A DNA stretch of 64,000 nucleotides from Hydrogenophaga sp040372165 (GTDB taxonomy: Bacteria > Pseudomonadota > Gammaproteobacteria > Burkholderiales > Burkholderiaceae_C). The notes below the pieces were generated by a model. That model saw only the letters and a program-made list of their open reading frames with translations. It searched no databases and was not told where the DNA came from. Position 1 is the first letter of the stretch. The number at the start of each line of letters is the position of its first letter. Where the stretch lies: contig NZ_BAABWG010000003.1 in assembly GCF_040372165.1 (NCBI RefSeq), positions 248,001-312,000 on the forward strand, in the 5' to 3' direction. Below are positions 34,127 to 43,568 of this stretch, one piece after another. Both the position numbers and the translations under genes were made by a program.

Positions 34127-35674
34127 TCAGGTCACTGGCGCCGGGTTGAACAGCACGAGGGCGTTCTCGATGCCCCATTGCTCGGACCAGGTGCGTTTGC
34201 CGCTGGCCACTTCTAGCATTTGCCGAAAGAGCGTCCAGCCGGCTTCCTCGATGCTCATTTCGCCATCAGCGATCTGACCGGCGTTGAGATCCATGAGATC
34301 ATGCCAGCGGCGGGCGAGGTCGGTGCGGGTAGCGACCTTGATCACCGGGCAGGCCGCCAGTCCATAGGGCGTGCCGCGGCCGGTGGTGAACACGTGCAGG
34401 TTCATGCCGGCGGCCAGTTGCAAGGTGCCACAGATGAAATCGCTGGCAGGCGTGGCCGCGAAGATGAGGCCCTTCTGGGTGAGCTTTTCACCGGGAGCGA
34501 TGACACCATGAATCGGGCCGGTGCCGCTCTTGACGACCGATCCCATCGCCTTTTCGACAATGTTGGACAAGCCGCCCTTCTTGTTCCCGGGCGTGGTGTT
34601 GGCACTGCGGTCGGCTTGACCGCGAGCAAGATAGGCGTCGTACCAGCCAAGTTCGTGCACGATGCGCTGGGCCAATTCGGCATTGGCGGCGCGGGTAGTG
34701 AGCTGGTCGACCGCGTCGCGCACTTCGGTGTTCTCGCTGAACATCACGCTGGCACCGGCACGCACCAGCAAGTCGGTGGCAAAGCCGACGGCGGGGTTGG
34801 CCGTGACACCCGAAAAGGCATCGCTGCCGCCACACTGCACACCCACCACCAGTTCGCGCACATGGCAGCGTTCGCGCCGACGCTGGTTGAGGCGTTCCAG
34901 GTGCGTGCGGGCCTGCTCGACGATGTGATCGATCATGGAGGCGAAGCCGATGTGCTCGTCGTCTTGCAGGCAGACGACATCGAGTGCGGCCGTCTGACTT
35001 TGATGAATCGGGATAGAGCCCAGCGGGAACAGCCGTTCGGGTTGCAGCTTCTCGCAACCCAGGCTGACCACCATGACCTCACCGCCGAAGTTGGGATTGC
35101 TGGCCAGGTTGCGCAGCGTGCGAATCGGAACGATGGCGTCTGGCGCATCAATGGCGACCCCGCAACCGTAGGTGTGCTCCAGCGCCACCACGCCATCGAC
35201 ATGCGGATACTGCGGCAACAGATCGGCCTTGATGCGGCGCACGGCCACATCCAGCACACCGGCCACACACTGCACGGTGGTGGAGATGGCCAACAGGTTG
35301 CGGGTGCCGACGCTTCCATCGGGATTGCGGTAACCGTCGAACCAGAAGTCTTCATCCAGTGGCGGCAGATCAGCGGGGGGATTGGGTGCTGGCAGATCGT
35401 CCAGCGAGCAGGCCTCCGGCATGCGCAGGCGCTGCTCATTGACCCAGCCCCCGGCTGGAATATCTGCCTTGGTGTGGCCGATGATGACGTTGTATCGACG
35501 GACCTCGCTGCCATCGGGCAAGGCCTGCAGCGCCACCTTGTGGCCTTGCGGCACGCCTTCGACAAGAACCAGACCGCCAGGCAGGGTGGTGCCCGCAGCA
35601 AGGCCGCCGGCGTTGACCACGATGGCCACGTTGTCGGCATCGTGCATGCAGATGACGCGTGGTGAGGCGGTCAT
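34127..35674 (-). CDS. garD: Galactarate dehydratase (GarD/UxaA family)
   Basis: This 515-aa iron-dependent dehydratase has an N-terminal SAF domain (about residues 1-95, with DNVAIVVNAGGLAAGT and VPQGHKVAL). The catalytic part contains GYRNPDGSVGTRNLL, YPHVDGVVALEHTYGCGVAI, NPNFGGEVMVVSLGCEKLQP and GVQCGGSDAFSGVTANPAVG. The wording follows GarD more closely than altronate dehydratase. It would convert galactarate to 5-dehydro-4-deoxyglucarate, the substrate of KdgD encoded upstream. The start at 35674 has GGAGG 7 nt upstream. Confidence 0.9.
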   Translation of the reverse strand: MTASPRVICMHDADNVAIVVNAGGLAAGTTLPGGLVLVEGVPQGHKVALQALPDGSEVRRYNVIIGHTKADIPAGGWVNEQRLRMPEACSLDDLPAPNPPADLPPLDEDFWFDGYRNPDGSVGTRNLLAISTTVQCVAGVLDVAVRRIKADLLPQYPHVDGVVALEHTYGCGVAIDAPDAIVPIRTLRNLASNPNFGGEVMVVSLGCEKLQPERLFPLGSIPIHQSQTAALDVVCLQDDEHIGFASMIDHIVEQARTHLERLNQRRRERCHVRELVVGVQCGGSDAFSGVTANPAVGFATDLLVRAGASVMFSENTEVRDAVDQLTTRAANAELAQRIVHELGWYDAYLARGQADRSANTTPGNKKGGLSNIVEKAMGSVVKSGTGPIHGVIAPGEKLTQKGLIFAATPASDFICGTLQLAAGMNLHVFTTGRGTPYGLAACPVIKVATRTDLARRWHDLMDLNAGQIADGEMSIEEAGWTLFRQMLEVASGKRTWSEQWGIENALVLFNPAPVT

Positions 35675-35687
35675 CACCCCGCCTCCA

Positions 35688-37169
35688 TCAGCAGGGCTGT
35701 CCATGGCGCTCCTTGAGCCAGGCGGGGGCATCTTGCAGGCAGACCGGGCGCACGAAACGCTCCAGAGCGGCATCACCGACGGACGTCGTCATCGGCGCAG
35801 TGGATGCAGGCCATGGGCCGCCGTGCTGCTGAGCTGCGGTCACGGCCACGCCCGTGGGCACACCTTTGAACAGCACGCGCCCCGCAATGGCCGTGGCCGC
35901 ACGCACCAGACGTCGGTTGTCAGACGTGTCGGCATCTACCCCCAGCAAGGTCACGGTGAGGCTGCCTTGTACAGACCGAAGCACCGCTTCGATCTCGTCG
36001 AGTGATCGGGTGCGAACCAGCAGGCTGGAGGGGCCGAACACCTCTTCACGCAGCTCGGGTTCGGCCACCAATCGGGCGGCGTCTACCTCGGCGAGGAAGG
36101 GCATGGGTGCCACCGATGCATCAGCGCCATCGTTCACCAAGGCCCTGGCGCCATGGCCAAGCTGCCGGGCAGTGCCTTTGGCAAACGCCTGGCGCATGCC
36201 AGCGGTGAGCATGGCGTGGGGTTGTTGCGAGGCCAGTGCGGACTTCAGCGCCGTCACCAGGCGATCGGCGTCCGGGTGTGCCGGCAAGACGATGAGACCC
36301 GGGTTGGTGCAGAACTGCCCGCAGCCGAGTGTGATGGAGCTGGCCAGCGTGTCTGCCAGCGCTTCCGTGTTCGCACCCAGTGCAGCGGGCGTGACCACCA
36401 CCGGGTTGATCGCACCAAGCTCGCCGTAAAAAGGAATGGGAACTGCCCGCGCCTGGGCTTCGGCCAGCAAGGCCAGGCCACCGCGCGTCGAACCGGTGAA
36501 GGCACCGGCGGCAATGCGGGGGTGGCGAATGAGCGCCACGCCAATGTGCACGCCGGCGCCTTGTACCATGCCGACCAGACCAGCGGGTAGTTTCAGCCTG
36601 GCCAGCACCGCCTGAATGATCGTGTAGGTTTGCTGGGACAGAAGCGGGTGACCTGGATGCGCCTTGACCACCACCGGACAGCCCGCAGCCAGGGCACTGG
36701 CCGTGTCGCCACCCAGCACCGAGAACGCAAACGGAAAATTGCTGGCAGCAAACATGGCCACGGGCCCCAGCGGCACCCACTGGCGCTGCATGTCTGGGTG
36801 ACCCGCCGGCGGCCCGCCAGCCACCGCCGGATCATCGACGAGCCGAAAGGCTGCACCTTCTCCGGCCAGCGTGGCAAAGCGCCGCAGCTGAAAGCAGGTG
36901 CGATCGAGTTCGCCATTGAGACGTACCGGCCCCAAAGCGGTTTCGGTGTCGGCCAAAGCCACCAGGGCTTCACGTTCGGCTTCGAGCGAATCGGCCAAGG
37001 CGCGCAGCAATGTCGCACGGTCGCCTCCGCTGCTTGACGCCCACGAGGGAGACGCATCAGCGGCAGCATTGACCACCGCGTCCAGCTCAGCCATGGTTGA
37101 TGCCGCCAGGGCGTTGCCGTGAGGTTCGCCGGTGCGGGCGTTGAATGACTGTAGGGTTTGAGGGTTCAT
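35688..37169 (-). CDS. Alpha-ketoglutaric semialdehyde dehydrogenase (aldehyde dehydrogenase, NADP+)
   Basis: This 493-aa ALDH-superfamily enzyme has a cofactor region FAASNFPFAFSVLGGDTASA and GCPVVVKAHPGH, the Glu in FYGELGAINP near residue 250, catalytic Cys in GQFCTNPG near 288, and EVFGPSSLL. The sequence follows the ketoglutarate-semialdehyde type known from aldarate and pentose pathways. It would convert 2-oxoglutarate semialdehyde from KdgD into 2-oxoglutarate. It lies 95 bp downstream of kdgD. Confidence 0.9.
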   Translation of the reverse strand: MNPQTLQSFNARTGEPHGNALAASTMAELDAVVNAAADASPSWASSSGGDRATLLRALADSLEAEREALVALADTETALGPVRLNGELDRTCFQLRRFATLAGEGAAFRLVDDPAVAGGPPAGHPDMQRQWVPLGPVAMFAASNFPFAFSVLGGDTASALAAGCPVVVKAHPGHPLLSQQTYTIIQAVLARLKLPAGLVGMVQGAGVHIGVALIRHPRIAAGAFTGSTRGGLALLAEAQARAVPIPFYGELGAINPVVVTPAALGANTEALADTLASSITLGCGQFCTNPGLIVLPAHPDADRLVTALKSALASQQPHAMLTAGMRQAFAKGTARQLGHGARALVNDGADASVAPMPFLAEVDAARLVAEPELREEVFGPSSLLVRTRSLDEIEAVLRSVQGSLTVTLLGVDADTSDNRRLVRAATAIAGRVLFKGVPTGVAVTAAQQHGGPWPASTAPMTTSVGDAALERFVRPVCLQDAPAWLKERHGQPC

Positions 37170-37264
37170 GAGCAGGTGCGAGCAGATAGGCGCGAAGGCC
37201 TTCTGTCCGTTAGGGGAAACAAGTACAAAAAGGCGCAGAACGGCACATCAGGAACGGACACGCA

Positions 37265-38188
37265 TCATTGCGGGCCCAGTGCCTCGATCAACGCGTTGAG
37301 CTCGTCCATCTCGGCAGGCTTCAGATCGCTCAGCGGCGGGCGCACCGGGCCGGCGGGATGGCCCACCAGCGCGGCACCGGCTTTGACAATGGACACCGCA
37401 TAGCCTTGCGTGCGATTGCGAATTTTCAGGTAGGGCATGAAGAAGCCGCGCAGCAACTCATGCTGGGTGGCCATGTCGTCGTCGCGCACCGCCTCATAAA
37501 AGCGCATCGCGGTCTTGGGGATGAAATTGAACACGGCAGATGAGTAGACCGGCGTGCCCAGCGCCTTGTAGGCGGCGGCATAGACCTCGGCCGTGGGCAG
37601 GCCGCCCAGGTAGGCAAAGCGGTCGCCCATGCGCATGTAGATGGACGACATGGCCTCGATATCGCCCACGCCATCCTTGAAGCCGATCAGGTTGGGGTTG
37701 CGTTCGGCCAACTGGGCCAGCGAATCGGGGGTGAGCTTGCAGACGTTGCGGTTGTAGACGATGACGCCGAACTTCACGCTCTTGCACACCGCCTCCACAT
37801 GGGCCATCAGGCCTTCCTGGCCGGCCTCGGTGAGGTAGTGGGGCAGCAGCAGAATGCCGTGCGCGCCCTGGCGCTCTGCTTCCTGTGCGCACGCGATCGC
37901 GAATCGCGTTGGCCCGCCAGCACCAGCGATGATGGGCACCTTGCCCTGGCAAGTCTGCACAGCTGTGCGGATGATCTCCGGGTACTCCTGGCCAGTGAGG
38001 GAGAAGAACTCACCTGTGCCGCCGGCGGCAAAGAGCGCCGTGGCGCCGTAAGGCGCCAGCCATTCGAGACGGTCGGCATACGCACGGGCATCAAAGTCAC
38101 CGTGGGCATCGAAGTCGGTCAGCGGAAAGGACAGCAGACCCTCTGACATCACTTGTTTGAGATCCTGGGGAGTGAACGACGTTTGCAT
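37265..38188 (-). CDS. kdgD: 5-dehydro-4-deoxyglucarate dehydratase KdgD
   Basis: This 307-aa DHDPS-family TIM-barrel enzyme dehydrates and decarboxylates 5-keto-4-deoxyglucarate to 2-oxoglutarate semialdehyde. The Schiff-base Lys is K171 in LIGFKDGVGD and the proton-relay Tyr is Y145 in VYNRN; GGTGEFFSLT is the carboxylate-binding loop. It is the point where the GarD and GudD branches meet. Confidence 0.94.
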   Translation of the reverse strand: MQTSFTPQDLKQVMSEGLLSFPLTDFDAHGDFDARAYADRLEWLAPYGATALFAAGGTGEFFSLTGQEYPEIIRTAVQTCQGKVPIIAGAGGPTRFAIACAQEAERQGAHGILLLPHYLTEAGQEGLMAHVEAVCKSVKFGVIVYNRNVCKLTPDSLAQLAERNPNLIGFKDGVGDIEAMSSIYMRMGDRFAYLGGLPTAEVYAAAYKALGTPVYSSAVFNFIPKTAMRFYEAVRDDDMATQHELLRGFFMPYLKIRNRTQGYAVSIVKAGAALVGHPAGPVRPPLSDLKPAEMDELNALIEALGPQ

Positions 38189-38262
38189 GGTGTTGGGCTC
38201 GCGTGGTGTGTACAGAAAGATGAGGGTTGGGACGACATGCTTGTCGTCGTATGAGTGGATGC

Positions 38263-39558
38263 TCAGAAGCGTGGTTGCTGACCTGAGAAATCAGGGTCGT
38301 ACTTGCGCATCTGCGCCAGGTCATCGCGGTGACGGATAGTGGTGTTCAGATAGTTGTCATGCAGACGGCTCAGGGCCTCGCGATCAAGCTGCACGCCCAG
38401 GCCTGGCGAACGCGGCACACGCATCGAACCGGCTTCGAAGCGCAGGCGCCCGCCTTGCACCACCTCGTCGTCCTGCCAGGGGTAGTGCGTGTCGCAGGCG
38501 TAGGACAGGTGCGGGACGGAAGCCGCCAGGTGGGTCATGGCCATCAGGCTGACGCCCAGATGCGAGTTGGAGTGCATGGACAGGCCCAGACCAAAGGTCT
38601 CGCACATCAGCGCCAGGCGCTGAGTGGCGCGTAGTCCGCCCCAGTAGTGGTGGTCGGAGAGCACGATCTTCACCGGGCAACCCATCTCCGCGTTGCGTCG
38701 GAATTCCTTGAGATCGGTGACCACCATGTTGGTGGCCAGCGGCACCTCGCAGGCCTGTGCTACCGAGGCCATGCCATCCAGACCGGGGGCCGGGTCTTCG
38801 TAGTACTCCAGCACGCCGCGCAGCTTCTCGACCACGCTCAGACTGGTGGCAACTCTCCAGTTTCCATTGGGGTCGATGCGCAGCGGGGCGCCGGGAAAAG
38901 CTTTGGCCAGCGCCAGCACCGCGTCGGCTTCCAGCTCGGGCAGCAGGGCACCGGCTTTGAGCTTGATGCTCTTGAAGCCGTAGGCGTCCGTCATGCGTCG
39001 GGCCTGCCCGACGATCTGCTCGGACGTCAACGCTTCACCCCACGCATCGGGTGCGTAAGGTCGGTCGATGTGCTCTGCGTACTTGAAGAACAGGTAGGCG
39101 CTGTAGGGCACCGAATCGCGCGCCGCACCGCCGAGCAAATCCACCACCGGCGCGTTGGCGAGTTGCCCCTGCAGATCCATCATGGCCACTTCGAACGCAC
39201 TGATCACCTTGGCCACCGTCTTCGAGACATGGGTGCCTGGCGCCAGCGAAATATGTGTGCCCTGAAACTCGGACGCAGCGTTCGAGGTGTCCGGTGCCAG
39301 CAGTGCGGTCACGCGCGCTTCCATCTCGTTCAACGCCCAGGGCGAAAGCCCCTGGAGTGAAGGCGCTGCCTTGGCCATGGCCGCGAGCATGGGCTGGTCG
39401 CCATAGCTTTCGTTGATGCCAACCAGACCCGATTCGGTCTCAAGCTCGATGATGGATCGCAAGGCCCATGGCTCGTGGATGCCGGCTGCATTGAGCAGGG
39501 GCGGGTCGCGAAACGCAATGGGCGTGATGCGGATGTGGGCAATGCTGTGCTGGGTCAT
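38263..39558 (-). CDS. gudD: Glucarate dehydratase family protein (enolase superfamily)
   Basis: This 431-aa protein has a capping domain (about residues 1-140) and a barrel with the KxK pair K199/K201 in FKSIKLKAG. Metal ligands fit D229 (RIDPNG), E254 (YYEDP) and N277 (TNMVV), and H329 lies in MHSNSHLG; these fit the glucarate dehydratase subgroup. It makes 5-dehydro-4-deoxyglucarate from glucarate or a related acid. It lies between dctM and kdgD in the operon. Confidence 0.9.
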   Translation of the reverse strand: MTQHSIAHIRITPIAFRDPPLLNAAGIHEPWALRSIIELETESGLVGINESYGDQPMLAAMAKAAPSLQGLSPWALNEMEARVTALLAPDTSNAASEFQGTHISLAPGTHVSKTVAKVISAFEVAMMDLQGQLANAPVVDLLGGAARDSVPYSAYLFFKYAEHIDRPYAPDAWGEALTSEQIVGQARRMTDAYGFKSIKLKAGALLPELEADAVLALAKAFPGAPLRIDPNGNWRVATSLSVVEKLRGVLEYYEDPAPGLDGMASVAQACEVPLATNMVVTDLKEFRRNAEMGCPVKIVLSDHHYWGGLRATQRLALMCETFGLGLSMHSNSHLGVSLMAMTHLAASVPHLSYACDTHYPWQDDEVVQGGRLRFEAGSMRVPRSPGLGVQLDREALSRLHDNYLNTTIRHRDDLAQMRKYDPDFSGQQPRF

Positions 39559-39574
39559 GGCTTGTCTTTCAGCA

Positions 39575-40864
39575 TCAGTTCGCCAGCAACAACTCGGGCA
39601 ACCACAGCGACAGGCCGGGAATGTAGGTCACAGCGATCAGCACGAGCAGCAATGCGCCAAAGAATGGCAGCAAGGCTTTGACCACTTGTTCCATCGGCAG
39701 CTTGCCCACGGCAGCGCCCACGAAGAGCACGCCCCCGACCGGCGGCGTGATCAGGCCTATGCCCAGATTGATCATCATGATCATGCCGAAATGCACAGGG
39801 TCCACACCGATGCCGTGAATCACCGGCAGCAAGATGGGCGTGAGGATGAGAATCAGGGGAGCCATGTCCATCAGCGTGCCCAACACCAGCAACAGCACAT
39901 TGATGAGCGCGAGGATCACGTAGCGGTTGTCCGAGACTGTGCTGAGCGCGGACGTAATCTTCATCGGAATCTGCATCAAGGTCATGATGTATCCGAAGCT
40001 GGCCGCAAAGGCGATCAGGATCATGACGATGGCCAGCGTCTTGACCGTGCGATGCATCAGCTTGGGCAGTTCGTTCCACCGGTAATCGCGGTAGATGAAC
40101 ATGGTCACAAAGAAGGCCCAGAGCACCGCAATGGAAGCTGACTCGGTGGCGGTGAAAACGCCACTGAGAATGCCGCCGAGGATGATCACCATGGTCATCA
40201 GACCCCACAGCGCGTCGGCGCAAATCTTCAACGCTTGCTTCAGGGGAATGACTTCACCCTTGGGGTAGTTCTTTCTCTTCGCAGTCCACAGGCACAGGGC
40301 CGCCAGCGTGGCACCCAGCAACAGGCCGGGCAACACGCCAGCGACAAACAGCGCGGCAATGGACACCGTACCGCCGGCTGCCAGCGAATAGATCACGGCG
40401 TTGTGGCTGGGCGGAATGAGGATGGCCTGTACCGACCCGCTCACGGTGACCGCAGTGGCGAAATCCCGGGGGTAGCCTTTCCTGGCCATTTCAGGGATAA
40501 GCACTGTGCCCACCGACGCCGTGTCGGCCATTGAGGACCCCGAGATGGCGCCAAAGAAGGTGGACGCCAGGATGTTCACCAATGACAGACCACCACGAAT
40601 GAATCCCACCAGCACGTTTGCGAACGCGACCAGTCTCCGCGCCATGCCGCCTTCGGCCATGATGGCACCGGCCAGCACGAAGAACGGTATGGCCAGCAGC
40701 GAGAACTTGTTGACCCCGTTGGCGATGGCGATCATCACCGCGTCCAGCGGAATGTCGATGTACCAGGCGCCAATCAAGGCCGAGAGGCCCATGGCATAGG
40801 CCACCGGCGTGCCAATGAGGATCAGCACGAAAAAACTGCCAAGCAAGATCCAGGCATCCATCAT
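39575..40864 (-). CDS. dctM: TRAP transporter large permease subunit (DctM)
   Basis: This 429-aa polytopic membrane protein of the DctM family has motifs GTPVAYAMGLSALIG, the Gly/Ser-rich GAISGSSMADTASVG, IPPSHNAVIYS and GIGLITPPVGGVLFV, with about twelve membrane helices. The start at 40864 overlaps the dctQ stop codon by 4 nt; a much longer frame upstream only reads dctQ out of frame. It forms, with DctP and DctQ, a sodium-driven uptake system that probably imports uronates or aldarates. Confidence 0.94.
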   Translation of the reverse strand: MMDAWILLGSFFVLILIGTPVAYAMGLSALIGAWYIDIPLDAVMIAIANGVNKFSLLAIPFFVLAGAIMAEGGMARRLVAFANVLVGFIRGGLSLVNILASTFFGAISGSSMADTASVGTVLIPEMARKGYPRDFATAVTVSGSVQAILIPPSHNAVIYSLAAGGTVSIAALFVAGVLPGLLLGATLAALCLWTAKRKNYPKGEVIPLKQALKICADALWGLMTMVIILGGILSGVFTATESASIAVLWAFFVTMFIYRDYRWNELPKLMHRTVKTLAIVMILIAFAASFGYIMTLMQIPMKITSALSTVSDNRYVILALINVLLLVLGTLMDMAPLILILTPILLPVIHGIGVDPVHFGMIMMINLGIGLITPPVGGVLFVGAAVGKLPMEQVVKALLPFFGALLLVLIAVTYIPGLSLWLPELLLAN

Positions 40865-41424
40865 GCAGCCCCTTCCACACCACTGGCTTCGGCGGCAGTG
40901 GTCTCTTGGTCGAAGGTCACCACGCTGCGTTGACTCTGATCGCCCAGGAAGATGTGCTCGAGCACGAACAAAGCCGTGACAGCACCGCCGATGGGCAACG
41001 GCAAGTAGGAGAAGCCCACAGGCATCCAGGGCAGCTCGGGAATCGACTGCCCCCAGGTGCCGATACACAGTTGTGCGCCGTACCACAGCATGAACAGCGA
41101 TGCGGCGAGCATCAGCAGATGAACCACGCCACGCAGCGGCCGCTGTGCGCCAGCAGGCAGGCGTTGGGTGAGCATGGCCACCGCAATGTGGCCGCCCGCG
41201 CGATAGCTGCAGGCCGCCCCCAGGAAGGTGAAGACCACCATCAGCAATATCGAGATCGGCTCTGGCCACTGCGAGCCTGTGCCCAGCACATAGCGCGAGA
41301 AGATGCCCCAGGGAATGAAGACCGACATGAGAAAGATGCACGCGCCCGCCGTCCAGATGCAGGCCAGGTAGACCGAGTCGAGAAAGCGCGAGACAGGATG
41401 TCCGCCCGATGGGTGGTGACTCAT
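40861..41424 (-). CDS. dctQ: TRAP transporter small permease subunit (DctQ)
   Basis: This 187-aa protein has four membrane helices, starting with LACIWTAGACIFLMSVFIPW, then EPISILLMVVFTFLGAACSY, VVHLLMLAASLFMLWYGAQL and the last one near YLPLPIGGAVTALFVLEH. These are typical of DctQ. The start at 41424 (MSHHPSGG) is followed by a short cytoplasmic tail. It is coupled to dctM by overlap. Confidence 0.93.
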   Translation of the reverse strand: MSHHPSGGHPVSRFLDSVYLACIWTAGACIFLMSVFIPWGIFSRYVLGTGSQWPEPISILLMVVFTFLGAACSYRAGGHIAVAMLTQRLPAGAQRPLRGVVHLLMLAASLFMLWYGAQLCIGTWGQSIPELPWMPVGFSYLPLPIGGAVTALFVLEHIFLGDQSQRSVVTFDQETTAAEASGVEGAA

Positions 41425-41509
41425 GGAAATGACTCTTGTTTGTTCAAGGCGAGGTGGCCAGCAGCGGCGCCCTGTTCCAGGGCACCCGTGGAACCGGCTT
41501 TGCCGGGCC

Positions 41510-41570
41510 ACAGGGTGCGTCCCCCCTCCGGGGGGAAGCCGCGAACCGGCGCAGGCGCAGGGGGCTTTAC
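41510..41570. repeat. GC-rich palindromic repeat between dctP and dctQ
   Basis: CCCCCC-TCC-GGGGGG (41521-41535) followed by GAAGCCGCGAACCGG and GCGCAGGGGGC belongs to the same short GC-rich repeat type as 50560-50645 and 12935-12990. A further hairpin, GCCCTG-TTC-CAGGGC, lies just left. These structures sit in the 142-bp gap between dctP and dctQ and could reduce downstream expression relative to the binding protein. Confidence 0.6.
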
Positions 41571-42541
41571 TTCACCGCTGCGATGCGTTTCATCAGATCC
41601 GCGTGCTTGGCGCCGTACTTCTGGCGCACTGGCTCGGTCGCGTCATAGAAGGGCTTGGTGTCGATCTGGATGAACTCCACACCAGCAGCCTTGAGCTTGG
41701 CGGTGTAGTCCGCCACGCTCTTGTCCCAGAGCTGGCGCTGCTCCAACTGTGCTTCGCGCGCCAGCTTCTTCACCAGCGCCTGATCGTCGGCCGAGAGCTT
41801 GTCCCAGGCCACTTTGGACATCACCAGAATCTCGGGAATGATGAGGTGGTGGGTCTGGCTGTAGTACTTGGCCGGCGTGGTGTAGTGGTTGGCGGTGAAG
41901 TAGCTCGGCGGGTTGTTCTCGGCACCGTCGATCACACCTGTCTGCAGCGACGTGAACACTTCACCGTAGGCCATGCTGATGCCGTTGCCACCCATGGCGT
42001 TCATGGTGTCGACGAACAGCGGGTTGCCCATCATCCGGATCTTCTGGCCTTTGAGGTCTTCAGGCGAGCGCACCGGCTTCTTGGTGTAGAGGCTGCGGCT
42101 GCCGCCATCCATCCAGCCCAGGCCAATCAGGCGCGCCGGGCTGGCGCTGACCTTGTCGAGCAAGTCCTGGCCCACTGGTCCGTCGATGACAGCGCGCATG
42201 TGGTTGATGTCGCGGAAGACAAACGGCATGTTGAACACATCGACCTCGGGCACCACCGGGCCGATCACGCCGAGCGAAATGCGGGCCATCTGGATGGCGC
42301 CCAGCTGCACCTGCTCCACAGCCTCTTTTTCCTGCCCCAGCACGGCGCCGGGGAAAGTCTGAATCTTCAGACGGCCTTTGGTGGCAGCGTCGAGCTTTTT
42401 GCCCATGCTCTCCACCGCGGCCACCGTGGGGTAGCCGGCGGGGTGCGTATCGTGTGACTTGAACACAGTCTGTGCATGGGCCGACAGCGGCAGCCATGCG
42501 GCAAGAACCAGTCCGGTGATCAGGCGTCGTTGCAGTTTCAT
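41567..42541 (-). CDS. dctP: TRAP transporter substrate-binding protein (DctP)
   Basis: This 324-aa periplasmic solute receptor has a signal peptide of about 24 residues ending LPLSAHAQ, followed by the DctP fold with QVQLGAIQMARISLGVIGPV, the substrate-contact region KIRMMGNPLFVDTMNAMGG and YGEVFTSLQTGVIDGAENN. The start at 42541 has GGAG 6 nt upstream. From the operon it should bind galacturonate, glucuronate or aldarates. Confidence 0.94.
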   Translation of the reverse strand: MKLQRRLITGLVLAAWLPLSAHAQTVFKSHDTHPAGYPTVAAVESMGKKLDAATKGRLKIQTFPGAVLGQEKEAVEQVQLGAIQMARISLGVIGPVVPEVDVFNMPFVFRDINHMRAVIDGPVGQDLLDKVSASPARLIGLGWMDGGSRSLYTKKPVRSPEDLKGQKIRMMGNPLFVDTMNAMGGNGISMAYGEVFTSLQTGVIDGAENNPPSYFTANHYTTPAKYYSQTHHLIIPEILVMSKVAWDKLSADDQALVKKLAREAQLEQRQLWDKSVADYTAKLKAAGVEFIQIDTKPFYDATEPVRQKYGAKHADLMKRIAAVK

Positions 42542-42643
42542 CTTTGTCTCCATGGTGTTGTGTGGTGATGAACGAAGGAACGGAAAACTTGAGTGAACGT
42601 GAACGTGTGCGTGTGCTTGAGCGATTGCGCGACGGGGCAGACG

Positions 42644-43558
42644 TCAGGCCCGGCAGCGCGCCTCCTCCAGGCCCGGAACGCCCGGCCGCAAGGCGAACAC
42701 ACCGCCAGCCAGGGGTTGGTCGCTGAGGTCACCTGGCGGGCGAATCGAGGTCACGAACAAGGTGTCCATGCGTGAGCCGCCAAAGGCACACATGGCAGGT
42801 TTTTGCACCGGTACCTGCAGCCAACGGTCGAGCAAGCCATCGGGTGTGAACCGGTGCACCATGCCCGCGTCATTGCCGCATACCCAGTAGCCGCCCTCTG
42901 CGTCCACTGCCGCACCATCGGGCCGGCCGGGCAGATCATTGAAGTCGACAAACAGGCGACCGTTGCTCGGCTCTCCCGCATCGATGTCGTAGTCGTATGC
43001 CCAGACCGATTGCACCTTGGGGTGGGAGTCGGAGAGGTACATGGTGGTCCCTTCCGGGCTGAAGGCCATGCCATTGGGCGTGATGAAGCCCGATTGCAGA
43101 CGTTGGAGGCGAGCGGAGGGCGCACGGCCGTCCAGGGCGTACAAGGAGCCGGCCGGTTGCGCCAGCGACATGTCCATGACCATCGTGCCGGCACGCAAGC
43201 GGCCCTGCCGGTCGCAGCGGCCATCGTTGAAACGCATGCCCGGGGACGGATGCTCCACCTGCGTGATCCACTCGCAGCCCATGGTTCCGTTTTCCTTGGG
43301 CGTGAGCCGCGCCACACCGCTTTCCATCGCAGCAATCCATTGCCCGTGGGCAAAGTCATCGCTGCCGTCGGCCAGCGCTATGCATCCGGTCTGCTCAGGC
43401 GTGGGCCAATGGCGCGCTTGCCCGGTGGTACTGGTCCAGCACCACAACAGCTTGCTGGCAATGTCCACCCACCACAGCGCCTGGCGCAAGCTGTCCCAGA
43501 CAGGGCTCTCGCCCACGCTGCAGCGCGCGTCCAGTACCAGTTCGGCATCTGTTTTCAT
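42644..43558 (-). CDS. SMP-30/gluconolactonase family lactonase
   Basis: This 304-aa six-bladed propeller protein has the metal-binding Glu in GESPVWD near residue 17, Asn in MRFNDGRCDRQGRL, Asn in ITPNGMAFSPEG and Asp in MYLSDS. Such lactonases open the aldarolactone released by uronate dehydrogenase. It starts 10 bp after the udh stop codon, which supports that role. The start at 43558 (MKTDAEL) was chosen from family length. Confidence 0.92.
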   Translation of the reverse strand: MKTDAELVLDARCSVGESPVWDSLRQALWWVDIASKLLWCWTSTTGQARHWPTPEQTGCIALADGSDDFAHGQWIAAMESGVARLTPKENGTMGCEWITQVEHPSPGMRFNDGRCDRQGRLRAGTMVMDMSLAQPAGSLYALDGRAPSARLQRLQSGFITPNGMAFSPEGTTMYLSDSHPKVQSVWAYDYDIDAGEPSNGRLFVDFNDLPGRPDGAAVDAEGGYWVCGNDAGMVHRFTPDGLLDRWLQVPVQKPAMCAFGGSRMDTLFVTSIRPPGDLSDQPLAGGVFALRPGVPGLEEARCRA

Positions 43559-43568
43559 GTGGCGCCGA

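Noticed and set aside
34220..35665. 481-aa plus-strand frame opposite garD
   Set aside because: Shadow of a well-supported dehydratase gene; composition is typical of antisense frames.
39575..41341. 588-aa version of the TRAP large permease
   Set aside because: The extra N-terminus is dctQ read in another frame; the ATG at 40864 overlapping the dctQ stop gives the normal length.
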